DNA from: Myxococcales bacterium
GTDB lineage: Bacteria; Myxococcota; Polyangia; HGW-17; SLPX01
Reading direction: 5' to 3'
Length of the DNA stretch: 6,819 nucleotides
Assembly: GCA_007131745.1 (NCBI GenBank)
Contig: SLPX01000001.1
Coordinates: forward strand, 1 to 6,819
Positions 6,773-6,819 of the stretch are shown in pieces. The notes under the pieces are model-generated. The model had not been told where the DNA came from, made no database searches, and saw only the letters and a program-made list of their open reading frames with translations. The translations under genes were made by a program, and so were the position numbers. Numbering within the stretch: the stretch's first letter is position 1; every line of letters begins with the position of its first letter.

Positions 6773-6815
6773 GTCGCCGACGATGCTACCCGAAGGGTAA
6801 GCTTCAAACGGCGAC
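6773..6815. repeat. Nested inverted repeat at the window edge
   Basis: GTCGCCG (6773-6779) is the exact reverse complement of CGGCGAC (6809-6815). Between them TACCC (6787-6791) pairs with GGGTA (6795-6799) around a GAA loop, extended by GC/GC pairs with one bulged A. A second hairpin with the same CCCGAAGGG core lies just before it (GCCC 6745-6748, GGGC 6752-6755). The function is unknown; it could be part of a dispersed palindromic element or a structured RNA that extends beyond the window. Confidence 0.5.
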
Positions 6816-6819
6816 GTCC

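Larger units (their letters stand above)
6494..6819. other. Non-coding region upstream of the sigma gene
   Basis: I see no convincing gene in these 326 bases. One minus-strand open frame from a TTG at 6805-6807 extends to 6433, but it overlaps the sigma start, lacks a good ribosome site and looks non-protein in composition. The part nearest the sigma gene (about 6520-6600) is AT-rich with phased A-tracts and candidate promoters. The outer part (about 6720-6819) is GC-richer with nested hairpins and could be an interspersed repeat or a structured element that continues past the window. Confidence 0.55.

Noticed and set aside
6433..6807. Minus-strand 124-residue open frame upstream of and overlapping the sigma gene
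   Set aside because: It starts with TTG, overlaps the sigma start by 61 bases in another frame, has no clear ribosome site and shows no recognisable domain. It runs through hairpins and A-tracts that look non-coding. It could be a translated dispersed repeat, but I cannot support it as a gene.

Overview
The window reads as chromosomal DNA from a Gram-negative bacterium. This rests on one gene with a lipoprotein-type signal sequence and on an ECF sigma factor paired with a membrane-anchored, FecR-containing anti-sigma protein. VIT plus von Willebrand A (vWA) proteins fused to FecR and TPR modules are most familiar to me from the former Deltaproteobacteria (Myxococcota, Desulfobacterota and relatives) and neighbouring phyla. 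That placement is an impression from domain content, not a demonstrated assignment. Base composition looks moderately GC-rich; I did not count it.

Layout: positions 1-253 form an upstream region with a candidate promoter and a thrice-repeated GCGACA motif. Positions 254-1960 (+) encode a predicted exported lipoprotein made almost entirely of twelve 37-41 residue PD40/beta-propeller-type repeats plus a decayed thirteenth. Positions 1961-2070 are a short gap between converging genes. Positions 2071-5904 (-) encode a 1277-residue mosaic: zinc anti-sigma-like N-terminus, one membrane helix, FecR domain, VIT domain, vWA domain, disordered Arg/Pro linker, TPR-like helices and a DUF2135-like C-terminal domain. 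Positions 5849-6493 (-) encode an ECF-type sigma-70 factor whose 3' end overlaps the mosaic gene by 56 bases. Positions 6494-6819 are non-coding, with candidate promoters, phased A-tracts and, at the window edge, nested hairpins.

How the genes may work together: the sigma factor and mosaic protein form a two-gene operon (same strand, overlapping, each with its own Shine-Dalgarno sequence). The simplest model is that the cytoplasmic HxxxCxxC segment of the mosaic holds the sigma factor. The large periplasmic part (FecR, VIT, vWA, TPR, DUF2135-like) would sense a protein partner or envelope state and release it. The fusion of an anti-sigma module to a full VIT-vWA protein in one polypeptide is the most interesting item here. 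The repeat lipoprotein converges on this operon; any functional link between the two is unproven.
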